Origin: Bradyrhizobium sp. CB1650 | GTDB taxonomy: Bacteria; Pseudomonadota; Alphaproteobacteria; Rhizobiales; Xanthobacteraceae | Length of the DNA: 64,000 nt | Reading direction: 5' to 3' | Assembly (NCBI RefSeq): GCF_029761915.1 | Contig: NZ_CP121695.1 | Span: forward strand, 6,601,501-6,665,500 | Shown here: positions 35,974 through 42,672 of the stretch, in pieces | Layout of the letters: every line of letters begins with the position of its first letter | Position numbering within the stretch: position 1 is the first letter of the stretch | Program-made: the position numbers and the translations under genes | The notes under the pieces: model-generated | What the model was told of the DNA's origin: nothing | Databases searched by the model: none | The model's input: the letters and a program-made list of their open reading frames with translations, nothing else

Positions 35974-36615
35974 TCAAGCGCAGCCGTCGCGGCACTCATC
36001 GTCCTCCCATGCCTCGCGCCCCTCCCGGATCAAAAACCAGACGATGCCCAGCGAAGCCAAGGGATCCAGCCACCAGGCGCCAATGAGGGCCTGCGCGACC
36101 AGACCGACGATGACGACGACGGCCAACCAGCCGCAAGTAACGCTTTCGATTGCGTCGGCGCGGAGCGCGCGGCTGCCCAGTGCATCCGCCAACCGAAGTT
36201 TGCGTCGCAAGAGGACGTACATGACCGGTATGGCAACGACGCAAACGATCAGACCCGTCAGGGAGAATTCGGCTCCCTGTCGAGTCCACAGCTTCCAACC
36301 GGCGATCATGATGACGTAGACGGCAAGCGCGAACAGAAGCCCAGCTCCGATCCGAGCCGCCGTTCTTTCTGCAGCTTCCGCGAACGCTTCACCGCGCCGA
36401 AGCTCGACATCGAGCCGCCAAATCAAGACAATCGCCGAACCGAGCTCGATGAAGCTATCGAGCCCAAATGCCATCAGCAGCAGGCTGCCGGCTGCCACAC
36501 CGGCCCAGATCGCCACTGCAGCTTCGACAATCATCCAGACAAGCGTCACATACTGAAGCCGAAACGCCTGCGAGATGAGGGCGGACCGCTCGGTCTTGTC
36601 GCTCGACGTAGACAT
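35974..36615 (-). CDS. Cation-efflux (CDF)-like membrane protein
   Basis: A 213-residue membrane protein with about six hydrophobic helices. LLLMAFGLDSFIELGSAIVLIWRLDVE is a CDF transmembrane motif carrying the Asp of the metal-transport site (FGLDSF), and ALRADAIESVTCGWLAV resembles the second site region. The usual cytoplasmic C-terminal domain is missing. The ending DDECRDGCA holds two Cys. Its place beside the ArsP-like permease and methyltransferase suggests metal or metalloid export. Confidence 0.82.
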   Translation of the reverse strand: MSTSSDKTERSALISQAFRLQYVTLVWMIVEAAVAIWAGVAAGSLLLMAFGLDSFIELGSAIVLIWRLDVELRRGEAFAEAAERTAARIGAGLLFALAVYVIMIAGWKLWTRQGAEFSLTGLIVCVVAIPVMYVLLRRKLRLADALGSRALRADAIESVTCGWLAVVVIVGLVAQALIGAWWLDPLASLGIVWFLIREGREAWEDDECRDGCA

Positions 36616-36659
36616 TGCTCTAAGGACGCGACTTCAAGTTGTCCGGATCAATCAGAATG

Positions 36660-36715
36660 CCGGCGAGCAAGCCCCGCCGGTTGGTTCATCATCCGCAGCA
36701 TCTCAGGCCCTCCCA
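36660..36715 (-). repeat. Partial duplicate of the permease gene 3' end
   Basis: On the minus strand this reads MLRMMNQPAGL, like the SMLRMMNRPEGM tail of the permease ending at 36846. The bases 36673-36710 align with 36865-36902 with roughly eight differences. A copy of the gene end lies just downstream of the gene itself. Confidence 0.5.
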
Positions 36716-36738
36716 ACTCGCCCAGCAACCCAGCGGAC

Positions 36739-36837
36739 AAGAACGGCTTCCTATTTCGGCTGACCGTGGGCCTGCGCAAGGTCGATAGCGACTGGCGCAT
36801 CGCGCACGAGCATCACTGCATACCTGCGAACGACTAG
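36739..36837 (+). pseudogene. SnoaL-like/DUF4440-type C-terminal fragment
   Basis: A plus-strand frame reads KNGFLFRLTVGLRKVDSDWRIAHEHHCIPAND then TAG. RLTVGLRKVDxxWRIxHEHH is the conserved end of small NTF2-fold ketosteroid-isomerase-like proteins. The first two thirds of the gene are missing, replaced by the duplicated permease tail. Confidence 0.65.
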
Positions 36838-36845
36838 TCTATGCG

Positions 36846-37994
36846 TCAATGGGTCTGCATCCCCTCCGGTCGATTCATCATCCTCAGCATCGAAACACCG
36901 CCCGTTCTGACAAAGCGGCAGGCGAGATACGCCGCGACGGCAAGGAAGGCGATGTTTAGCCACGTCGTATAGTTCCAGCTAATAGAGGCCTCCACTACAC
37001 GCGCGTTACGTTCCTGGGGTATGAATCCGAGAGCGGCGAAGAGCAGCTCGACCAGGAATGCAGCGACTGCCATGGAAGCGTAGAAGGTCACGAACAGGAA
37101 GCCGGTCATCCTCGGCCCGTAATATTTTCGATAGATATTCAGGATTGGAAGGACGATCAGGTCGGCAAAGATAAAGGCGATCACACCGCCGAGGCTGATG
37201 CCGCCGTTCCACAGCACGGCCGCAAGCGGGATGTTTCCGACCGAACATACGAAGGCAATCACCGCCACCAGCGGGCCGATAATCGGCCCCCAGATTCTGG
37301 CGATGAAGGGATGGTTGACGAGAAAGAACGATTGCCAGAAGTCAGGCGGCACCCAGGCAGCCAAGGCGCCGGCAATCAGCAGCCCGCCGACGATGTCCAT
37401 CCAGACCGACGCCCAGTCCATCACGAAATAATGGCTTACGGCGGTCAGCCCCTCCGGCGACGTCAATCGCGACCACAACGAGCCGCCTCCGCGCACGGAC
37501 ATGTCCATCGCGGCATGCCCCTCCATTCGGCCCGCGATTCCCTTGTCGGCCTGCCGCTTTGCCTCATCGAGCAGTTCACGGCGGAGAAAGCGCCGGAACA
37601 GGAGCACCAGAAATGTGACCATGAGCGGAGCGCCGACGAATTCGGCGATCGTGAACTGCCAGCCCAGGAAGACCAGCATGATGATGCTGAGCTCGAGGAC
37701 CAGGTTGGTCGAGGCCATTTCGAAGGCCATTGCCGCCGTAAAATTCGCGCCCTTGCGAAACAATGACCGCGCGAGGGCGACGGCGGCATAGGAACATGAT
37801 GACGATGCCGCGCCGAGCGCCAGAGCCCTCACGATCGACCTCGGACGGTCATCAGGCAGCAGCCGGCTCATCTGTTGGTGCGATACCACGGCCTCCACTA
37901 CCGCCGACAGCAAAAAGCCAAGAATCAGCGGCCAGAGAATTTCCCATCCCATGGCGAAAGCCATGCTGAGCGCTCGCAGGATAGAGTCGGTCAT
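36846..37994 (-). CDS. ArsP/DUF318-family permease
   Basis: A 382-residue polytopic membrane protein. LGAASSSCSYAAVALARSLFRKGANFTAAMAFEMASTNLVLELSIIM is the family core (the SSCSYAA Cys motif and the ST-N-L helix), and VCSVGNIPLAAVLWNGGISLGG is the repeat-symmetric second half. ArsP members export organoarsenicals; others are unassigned. ATG 37994 has GGGG upstream, better than ATG 38006. It lies 30 bp after the methyltransferase gene, a pairing compatible with methylated metalloid export. Confidence 0.87.
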   Translation of the reverse strand: MTDSILRALSMAFAMGWEILWPLILGFLLSAVVEAVVSHQQMSRLLPDDRPRSIVRALALGAASSSCSYAAVALARSLFRKGANFTAAMAFEMASTNLVLELSIIMLVFLGWQFTIAEFVGAPLMVTFLVLLFRRFLRRELLDEAKRQADKGIAGRMEGHAAMDMSVRGGGSLWSRLTSPEGLTAVSHYFVMDWASVWMDIVGGLLIAGALAAWVPPDFWQSFFLVNHPFIARIWGPIIGPLVAVIAFVCSVGNIPLAAVLWNGGISLGGVIAFIFADLIVLPILNIYRKYYGPRMTGFLFVTFYASMAVAAFLVELLFAALGFIPQERNARVVEASISWNYTTWLNIAFLAVAAYLACRFVRTGGVSMLRMMNRPEGMQTH

Positions 37995-38024
37995 CGGATG
38001 CCCCATGCGTTATGGAGAAAGGGA

Positions 38025-38636
38025 TCAGGCCGGACGCGCGCTGCCTTCGTACACGAAGGTCATTGGCTTCGGTCCCGGTATATAGCCGGTCTCGATCCGG
38101 TCGATACGGAAGCCTGCGCTTTCGATCATGGAGCGGATCGGCCGGTTGAGATGACAGCCGCCGCCGATACGGCGCCATGCCGGCGTCAAGCGGTCCTGCC
38201 ACCAGCGCACGCTCTTGCTGGGCGCGAGGCCGTGCTCTGCGAAAAGGAGCTTGCCGCCAGGGCGAAGCACACGGCGCATCTCGCCAAGCGCAGAATCCGC
38301 GTGCGGAATGCTGCACAACGTCCAAGTCGTCACGACACTGTCGATGGTGCCATCGTCGAGTGGAATGGCTTCCGCGGAAGCTTCAAGAAAATTGACGGGC
38401 ACAGCCGGTTCTTTCGCTTCGCGAGCCATGGCGACAAGTTTTGGCGAAGGTTCGAGCGCCAGGAGTTCTTTCGCGGGCGATCGATAGAATGGCAGATTGC
38501 GGCCGGAGCCGACGCCGATTTCGAGCACGCGGCCTTCGGCGGCTCCGATCACCCGTTTGCGAAACGGCAGGAGCTGCTTGTTGCGCATGGCGAAATCGAG
38601 AAGTCTCGGCAGAATGAAGTCGTTATAGAAGCTCAT
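38025..38636 (-). CDS. Class I SAM-dependent methyltransferase
   Basis: A 203-residue Methyltransf_11-type enzyme. The SAM-binding motif I is VLEIGVGSGRNLPFY, followed by acidic ALEPSPKL, post-I SAEAIPLDDGTIDSVVTTWTLCSIP, and LRPGGKLLFAEHG. The Cys set of classical ArsM is not seen, so an arsenite methylase role is not supported. It is close to phospholipid/thiol-type small methyltransferases. It is encoded directly upstream of the ArsP-like permease. Confidence 0.87.
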   Translation of the reverse strand: MSFYNDFILPRLLDFAMRNKQLLPFRKRVIGAAEGRVLEIGVGSGRNLPFYRSPAKELLALEPSPKLVAMAREAKEPAVPVNFLEASAEAIPLDDGTIDSVVTTWTLCSIPHADSALGEMRRVLRPGGKLLFAEHGLAPSKSVRWWQDRLTPAWRRIGGGCHLNRPIRSMIESAGFRIDRIETGYIPGPKPMTFVYEGSARPA

Positions 38637-38667
38637 CGAGCTCTCCTGAAGTTTGTAGCTATCGCGC

Positions 38668-39393
38668 TCAGCATCGCTGTTCGATCATCTTGGTGATCTC
38701 GTCAGGCGCGGCGAAGATTATGGCCGCGCGGTCGCCCAGCATGCCTGCCGGCATGATCGCAGGCGCGCCGCTTTCCGGACCGCCCTTGCTGGAGTCTGTC
38801 ATGAAGCGCAGGTTGTGGTCCCAGAAGTGCCGTGTCTTTCCGTTGGCAGTGGTCACGCGATAGCTGTCATGGCAGTAGGTGATGGCTTTGACCTGCCTGG
38901 CGGGGTCGAGGCTCTTGAGGTTGGTATCGCCTCCGCCACCCATCATTCCGCCCATGGCACCCATCATCGCGCCCTTGGCGCCCATTTGCGCTCGAGCATT
39001 CCGTTGCGGCGCAGCGCCCGGCTTGGTCGCTTCCTTCAGGAAGGCCAGCAGATCGGCGCGATCGCTGGCGTCTTTGATTCCCTTAAATGGCATCTCGTTG
39101 TCCGGCACCATACGCTCAGGATCGGTCAGCCATCCGTCGAGCGAGCGATCGTCCCAAATGATCCCTGAGGATTTGAGAGCATCGGAGTAGCGCTCGAAGC
39201 TCGGAAGCGATCCGGCTTTCCGTCCCCACAGGCCGGCAAGACTTGGACCCGTCATGTTGCGATCGGGCTCGAGCGAATGGCACGGCGCACATACGCGGAA
39301 GTCGCGCTCGCCCCGTGCGGAGTCGCCGGGCTCGCCCATTGCAGGAGAAAGCAAGGCGATAGTCGAGAGCGCTGTGACGACGAGCTTGTTCAT
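38668..39393 (-). CDS. Secreted c-type cytochrome with Met-rich segment
   Basis: A 241-residue protein with a signal peptide (LVVTALSTIALLSPAMGEPG), one haem site CAPCH near residue 37 and axial-Met region DNEMPFKGI. A low-complexity linker follows (GAMMGAMGGMMGGGG, 6 Met) and then a C-terminal domain with TYCHDSYRVTTANGKTRHFWDHNLRFM. Met/Gly runs of this kind bind Cu(I) in other proteins. ATG 39393 follows AGAAGG. It is probably periplasmic, taking part in copper or redox handling. Confidence 0.87.
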   Translation of the reverse strand: MNKLVVTALSTIALLSPAMGEPGDSARGERDFRVCAPCHSLEPDRNMTGPSLAGLWGRKAGSLPSFERYSDALKSSGIIWDDRSLDGWLTDPERMVPDNEMPFKGIKDASDRADLLAFLKEATKPGAAPQRNARAQMGAKGAMMGAMGGMMGGGGDTNLKSLDPARQVKAITYCHDSYRVTTANGKTRHFWDHNLRFMTDSSKGGPESGAPAIMPAGMLGDRAAIIFAAPDEITKMIEQRC

Positions 39394-39410
39394 TACCGAC
39401 CTTCTTTCCG

Positions 39411-39524
39411 TTAGGTGCGGAGGTATTTGATCAGTGCGGCGGCGGCTAGGATCAAGACAATCACGACCAACAACCAGGCGAGTCCCATGCCCCACATCAT
39501 TCCAGGCATCATGTTTTCCATCAT
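39411..39524 (-). CDS. Small Met-rich membrane protein (37 aa)
   Basis: A short frame read directly from the sequence: MMENMMPGMMWGMG followed by one transmembrane helix (LAWLLVVIVLILAAAALI) and KYLRT. GAGGTG precedes the ATG. Seven methionines in the first 13 residues echo the Met-rich run of the neighbouring cytochrome. It lies 17 bp before the cytochrome gene in the same direction. It is probably a small copper-related or SHOCT-like membrane peptide. Confidence 0.65.
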   Translation of the reverse strand: MMENMMPGMMWGMGLAWLLVVIVLILAAAALIKYLRT

Positions 39525-39527
39525 GGC

Positions 39528-39782
39528 TCACCTCTTGGGCTGTTCCAGTGACCAGCAAGCTGCCCGCTTCATGCACATAAGCATCATGAAGGTGCACGGC
39601 ATCGCCGCCAGGACGCGAAACACTTCGGCGCCCGTCAGCCAATTCCAGTTCCAGACGACGCTCAGGGAGACCGCCGCCGCAAACACGACGTACAGCGCCG
39701 TCCGATAGCGTGTGACGTAATGGCCTATGGTCGCAATCGGGGAATTTTCGTCGTTAGCCATGCTGTGATAATCGAAAAGCAT
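39528..39782 (-). CDS. Small membrane protein of unknown function (84 aa)
   Basis: I do not recognise a named family. From ATG 39782 (AGGAG 8 nt upstream) the 84-residue product has a polar start (MLFDYHSMANDENSPIATIGHYVTRYRTAL), a helix AALYVVFAAAVSLSVV-like near 33-49, a short loop and a second helix (VFRVLAAMPCTFMMLMCMK). The CTFMMLMCM region again is Met/Cys-rich. It is encoded immediately upstream of the 37-aa membrane peptide and probably co-transcribed. Confidence 0.7.
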   Translation of the reverse strand: MLFDYHSMANDENSPIATIGHYVTRYRTALYVVFAAAVSLSVVWNWNWLTGAEVFRVLAAMPCTFMMLMCMKRAACWSLEQPKR

Positions 39783-39811
39783 TGCAACGCTCCTTTTCAC
39801 TTGATCCTCTC

Positions 39812-39847
39812 AGGGTTGCGGAATCCTCGACGGTCATCCGCAACCCT
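39812..39847. terminator. Perfect 11-bp-stem hairpin
   Basis: AGGGTTGCGGA (39812-39822) and TCCGCAACCCT (39837-39847) pair perfectly around a 14-nt loop. It sits between the secreted-protein gene (39863-40123) and the membrane-protein gene (39528-39782), both on the minus strand. It has no T tract, so it may be a terminator, attenuator or RNA-stability element. Confidence 0.5.
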
Positions 39848-39862
39848 CGCGCTCACGCCGCA

Positions 39863-40123
39863 CTAGCGCCCCTTCGGACCGCCTTGATAGGGCCGCGACC
39901 ATCCCTCGCTACTGGTGATTGCAGGCTGCAGAGTTGAGGGTGTTCGGTCGTAAGCGAACGCGGAATTCACACCGCGCTGCTGATCGGCTCGGGGCGACGT
40001 GCTCTGCCTCGCCTCGCTGGGCCAGTAGCTCCTGTCGGAGATCGTCGATCCCGCCTGAGCGGTCGCCGAGACGGCCATCAGCGGCATCAACAGCGACATT
40101 GTGAGAAGATGTTTGGTTTGCAT
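39863..40123 (-). CDS. Small secreted protein of unknown function (86 aa)
   Basis: The protein starts MQTKHLLTMSLLMPLMAVSATAQA (signal peptide, cleavage near 24). The mature part is polar and probably disordered (RSYWPSEARQST, FAYDRTPSTLQP, GWSRPYQGGPKGR). GGAG lies 9 nt before ATG 40123. A sequence matching the sigmaF-type ECF consensus (GTAACT-N16-CGAA) lies 50 bp upstream at 40173-40198, just downstream of the nrsF-like gene, so this is a likely member of the sigma factor's regulon. Confidence 0.72.
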   Translation of the reverse strand: MQTKHLLTMSLLMPLMAVSATAQAGSTISDRSYWPSEARQSTSPRADQQRGVNSAFAYDRTPSTLQPAITSSEGWSRPYQGGPKGR

Positions 40124-40172
40124 GTTCCGGCTCCATATTGGAAGCGCCGTTATGTGCGCTTCTAACAGTGAC

Positions 40173-40198
40173 TTCGGAGCCGATTTTCCGTCAGTTAC
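40173..40198 (-). promoter_or_regulatory. Candidate ECF sigmaF-type promoter (GTAACT-N16-CGAA)
   Basis: On the minus strand GTAACT and CGAA are separated by exactly 16 bases. The consensus reported for the NrsF-controlled sigmaF of Caulobacter, as I recall it, is GTAACC-N16-CGAA. The site lies 50 bp before the secreted-protein gene and 29 bp after the NrsF-like gene of the cognate pair, which makes a chance match less likely. Confidence 0.6.
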
Positions 40199-40226
40199 AG
40201 ACTCACGCCGACGTGAGATACGCTGT

Positions 40227-40868
40227 TCACCAGCGCAACAGCCGCGGTCCCAATACGGCACCTGCGAGCGTGCACAGCACAATTGTTCCGCCGTACCAGA
40301 CCGCAATAAAGGGAATCGAATCGTCCGTGCAATGCAGTGCATAGCCGATTGCGCTGATCGCTCCGGCAATGAGACCGGCCAAAGCGCCTGCTCGCACAAG
40401 GTCCGTGGGCGCACCTTTTCGCACAGCCCAAATCGAAGCGGCGAACGGAACGATGGCAATGATCGGGACGGAAAGGAGGCATTCCAGCCATTCATCTCCC
40501 ATGATCATCCTGTCCCAATGCGCGCGGGGGGCCGAGCCGAGGCTAACCGCCGCCAGAAGCACGATGACCAGGAAGGGCGTCATGATGAGAAAGGGCGAGG
40601 TCTTTCGTTCTCCGCCGGGGCGCGTCAACCTGACTAGGTAAACGATCGCCAGACCTACGATTGCAATCGCAAAAGCGAGCTTCATCGCGAGAAATATCAA
40701 GGCGCGGGTTGTCGCGAAATCGGAGCGGACACCCAGGCCGAAGAATGCGATGCCGAGCGCCGCGACTATCCCTATGCCTACCGCGAAGCAAAGCGTGCGC
40801 AAAACGGCGCTGCGGTCAACCGGCTCAAGATTTCTACTCAGAAGCTCAACGAGATCGTCGGTCTTCAT
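40227..40868 (-). CDS. nrsF: NrsF-family anti-sigma factor (DUF1109)
   Basis: A 213-residue membrane protein with about six helices. MKTDDLVELLSRNLEPVD is the characteristic short N-terminal cytoplasmic part of NrsF/DUF1109 and GYALHCTDDSIPFIAVWYG carries a conserved Cys near the end. NrsF sequesters its ECF sigma at the membrane and releases it under heavy-metal stress. The ATG overlaps the sigma stop by 4 bp (ATGA). Confidence 0.87.
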   Translation of the reverse strand: MKTDDLVELLSRNLEPVDRSAVLRTLCFAVGIGIVAALGIAFFGLGVRSDFATTRALIFLAMKLAFAIAIVGLAIVYLVRLTRPGGERKTSPFLIMTPFLVIVLLAAVSLGSAPRAHWDRMIMGDEWLECLLSVPIIAIVPFAASIWAVRKGAPTDLVRAGALAGLIAGAISAIGYALHCTDDSIPFIAVWYGGTIVLCTLAGAVLGPRLLRW

Positions 40869-41296
40869 GGCGCATTTTCCTGCGAGATCAAGGCGGCCAG
40901 CGTTCTGAGTCCGCGATGGACGTTTACCTTTACGCCCGATTCCGAAAGTCCACACTTTTTCGCCGCTTCGGCCGTGCTCAATCCCTCCAGTTTGACCGCT
41001 TCGACGGCACATCGCATGTTTTTAGATAGTCGTTCCATCAACCGCCTGATGTCGTAGCTGCTCTCTGCAGCGTCATGATCGTCATGTGCCATGACCTCGT
41101 CCGCTTCCTCGATCGGTACATCCATGCGCGATCGACGCAGGAAATCGATCAGCTTGTAGCGGGCGATGGCGTAGACCCATGGCGTCAGAGGTTCGCGAGG
41201 ATCATATGTGCCTCGCTTGAGGTGGATGGCCAAAACCGCCTCCTGAACCAGATCTTCCGCTTCTGCCGCGGCCTTGTATCTCCCCAGTTCCGCCCG
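40865..41296 (-). pseudogene. ECF RNA polymerase sigma factor, N-terminally truncated
   Basis: The frame contains AEAEDLVQEAVLAIHLKRGTYDPREPLTPWVYAIARYKLIDFLRR (sigma region 2) and KLEGLSTAEAAKKCGLSESGVKVNVHRGLRTL (region 4), followed by NrsF, as in sigmaF-type ECF pairs. The open frame ends at an in-frame stop at 41297-41299, right before VRAELGRYKAA, so about the first 25-30 residues (start of region 2.1) are missing and no ATG lies at a suitable place. The next upstream sequence is an opposite-strand zinc-ribbon gene. TTG 41235 would delete much of region 2. The gene is probably broken. Confidence 0.7.
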
Positions 41297-41339
41297 AACC
41301 TATGTTAGAGGTGCGCTCCGGGATTTTGCGGGGTGTTCT

Positions 41340-41531
41340 ATGAAAAAGGACGATGTGACATGCCCAGGTTGCGGGGCCGGATTCCGGCGTATCGAATTGT
41401 CGTCCGGACCTGGGACCAAGGGCGACTATCACTGCCCCGCCTGTGATACCGCGTTGGAGCGGTTTAGCGGTGACAAGCTGATCGCGTACCGCCTGACAAT
41501 TCAGCCTTCAATCCGACGGCTAAAGGACTAG
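41340..41531 (+). CDS. Small zinc-ribbon protein (63 aa)
   Basis: A 63-residue protein with two CPxC knuckles, CPGCGAGF and CPACDTAL, spaced 24 residues apart, a four-cysteine zinc site, and an end YRLTIQPS. The family is small and widespread in Bradyrhizobium and relatives, with no known role. ATG 41340 is used; the weak upstream site (GGGGTGTTCT) leaves some doubt. A strong hairpin follows the stop. Confidence 0.75.
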   Translation: MKKDDVTCPGCGAGFRRIELSSGPGTKGDYHCPACDTALERFSGDKLIAYRLTIQPSIRRLKD

Positions 41532-41532
41532 T

Positions 41533-41564
41533 GGGGCCGCCAGCCGCATCTAAATGGCGGCCCC
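41533..41564 (+). terminator. Perfect 10-bp-stem hairpin after the zinc-ribbon gene
   Basis: GGGGCCGCCA (41533-41542) and TGGCGGCCCC (41555-41564) pair around a 12-nt loop, 1 bp after the stop codon. No T tract is present, which is common in high-GC genomes. Confidence 0.6.
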
Positions 41565-41705
41565 TAGCCACTTGAAATGCCTCTTAACCGAAGAAGGCGG
41601 CAGCTATGCCACCAGTATCACAATCCCACTTTTCAATTTTGTGACGGTCGACGTCATCCACAAGCCGCCTCATTGGCGGCACAGCATCAGTAGTTTGTCA
41701 TTGCC

Positions 41706-42050
41706 CTAGGCTGACTTCCGCTGCGGCTTCGCGGCCGTCTTCTTCGTGGCGGCCTTCTTCGCCGGCTTCTTGCCAGCGATGGATATCAGCATCTCCTTCT
41801 GGCCGCTCGACGCCTTGCGCGGCTTCCTGGTCGCTTTCTTCGGATCCTTGGGCTCCGCCGCAGCGCCACCGACGCTTCGCCGAGCGCCTCCATCAGGTCA
41901 ACCACATTCTCACCCCGCGGGCGCTCCTTTGGCACGATCAGCTTGCCGGCGCGCTTCCGGTTGATGAGATCGATCAAGGCGGTTTCGTACTGATCTTCGA
42001 ACTCGTCGGGTTCGAGACCGCTCCGGAGATTGAAGGAACAGGGCTTGGTC
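41706..42050 (-). pseudogene. ku: Ku protein, C-terminal fragment with frameshift
   Basis: The minus strand reads GLEPDEFEDQYETALIDLINRKRAGKLIV…GENVVDLMEALGEAS, the end of the Ku core and linker, then one shift near 41868, then AAAEPKDPKKATRKPRKASSGQKEMLISIAGKKP…AAKPQRKSA to TAG at 41706-41708. The N-terminal two thirds (the beta-barrel DNA ring) are missing. Ku acts in non-homologous end joining; this copy cannot. Confidence 0.8.
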
Positions 42051-42216
42051 TCGCGATCGCCAAGTCGACCGCCGAACGCGAAGGGTTTCAGTTGTCGAAC
42101 CGAAACCGAAGCGCGCGGTGGTCTGATCGCAGCGGTCGCGTTCGCGAGGTAGCGTCGGTTCCGCTTTCCGGGGAGTTCTGAGCGTGCGCATTCCGCACCC
42201 CGACAAACGGAATCGG

Positions 42217-42516
42217 TCAAAGTCCGTAACCGAAGGGATCTTGGGGTAGCGAAGCAGCCTGCAACTGCCGATCCGTGAGATCCACCCGATAGGCGGCGAG
42301 CCGACGGTCGTAGTCGAGGCGGTGCCAAGGAAGCAAATGCCGGACCGCGACGAATCCGAAGCGTCTAACGCTCGTCACCACGTGGGACAGCGAACCACTC
42401 GTCCGGTCGATGGTGACGCTTTCGATCGATCCGATTCGATCGCCGTCCGGGCCTACCACGGCGGTCCCTTCCAACTGAACAGACGAAGAGTTGGCTGATT
42501 GGATGCAATTATTCAT
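42217..42516 (-). CDS. PRC-barrel domain protein
   Basis: A 99-residue protein with a PRC-barrel fold: TAVVGPDGDRIGSIESVTIDRTSGSLSHVVTSV, then VRHLLPWHRLDYDRRLAAYRVDLTDRQL and a LPQDPFGYGL end. These small cytosolic proteins occur near stress genes in rhizobia. ATG 42516 has GGAGA upstream; an in-frame GTG at 42528 lies on the site itself. Confidence 0.85.
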   Translation of the reverse strand: MNNCIQSANSSSVQLEGTAVVGPDGDRIGSIESVTIDRTSGSLSHVVTSVRRFGFVAVRHLLPWHRLDYDRRLAAYRVDLTDRQLQAASLPQDPFGYGL

Positions 42517-42672
42517 GATGGTCTCCACTTCCGATTGTTTGAGGCGCTTCGTGTTTCCTCAACCCCTCGCCCAGCTCGGACAGCTTGGTACAATTGCCTT
42601 AGGACCGAGTTAGCCCTTCGTGAAGCTTTGCCGAAGAAACGGCGGCGCGAAAAAGGCGTCGACGTGCGGCAC

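Noticed and set aside
38025..38636. Arsenite methyltransferase (ArsM) for the methyltransferase beside the ArsP-like permease
   Set aside because: The expected catalytic cysteines are absent and the sequence follows the generic Methyltransf_11 pattern.
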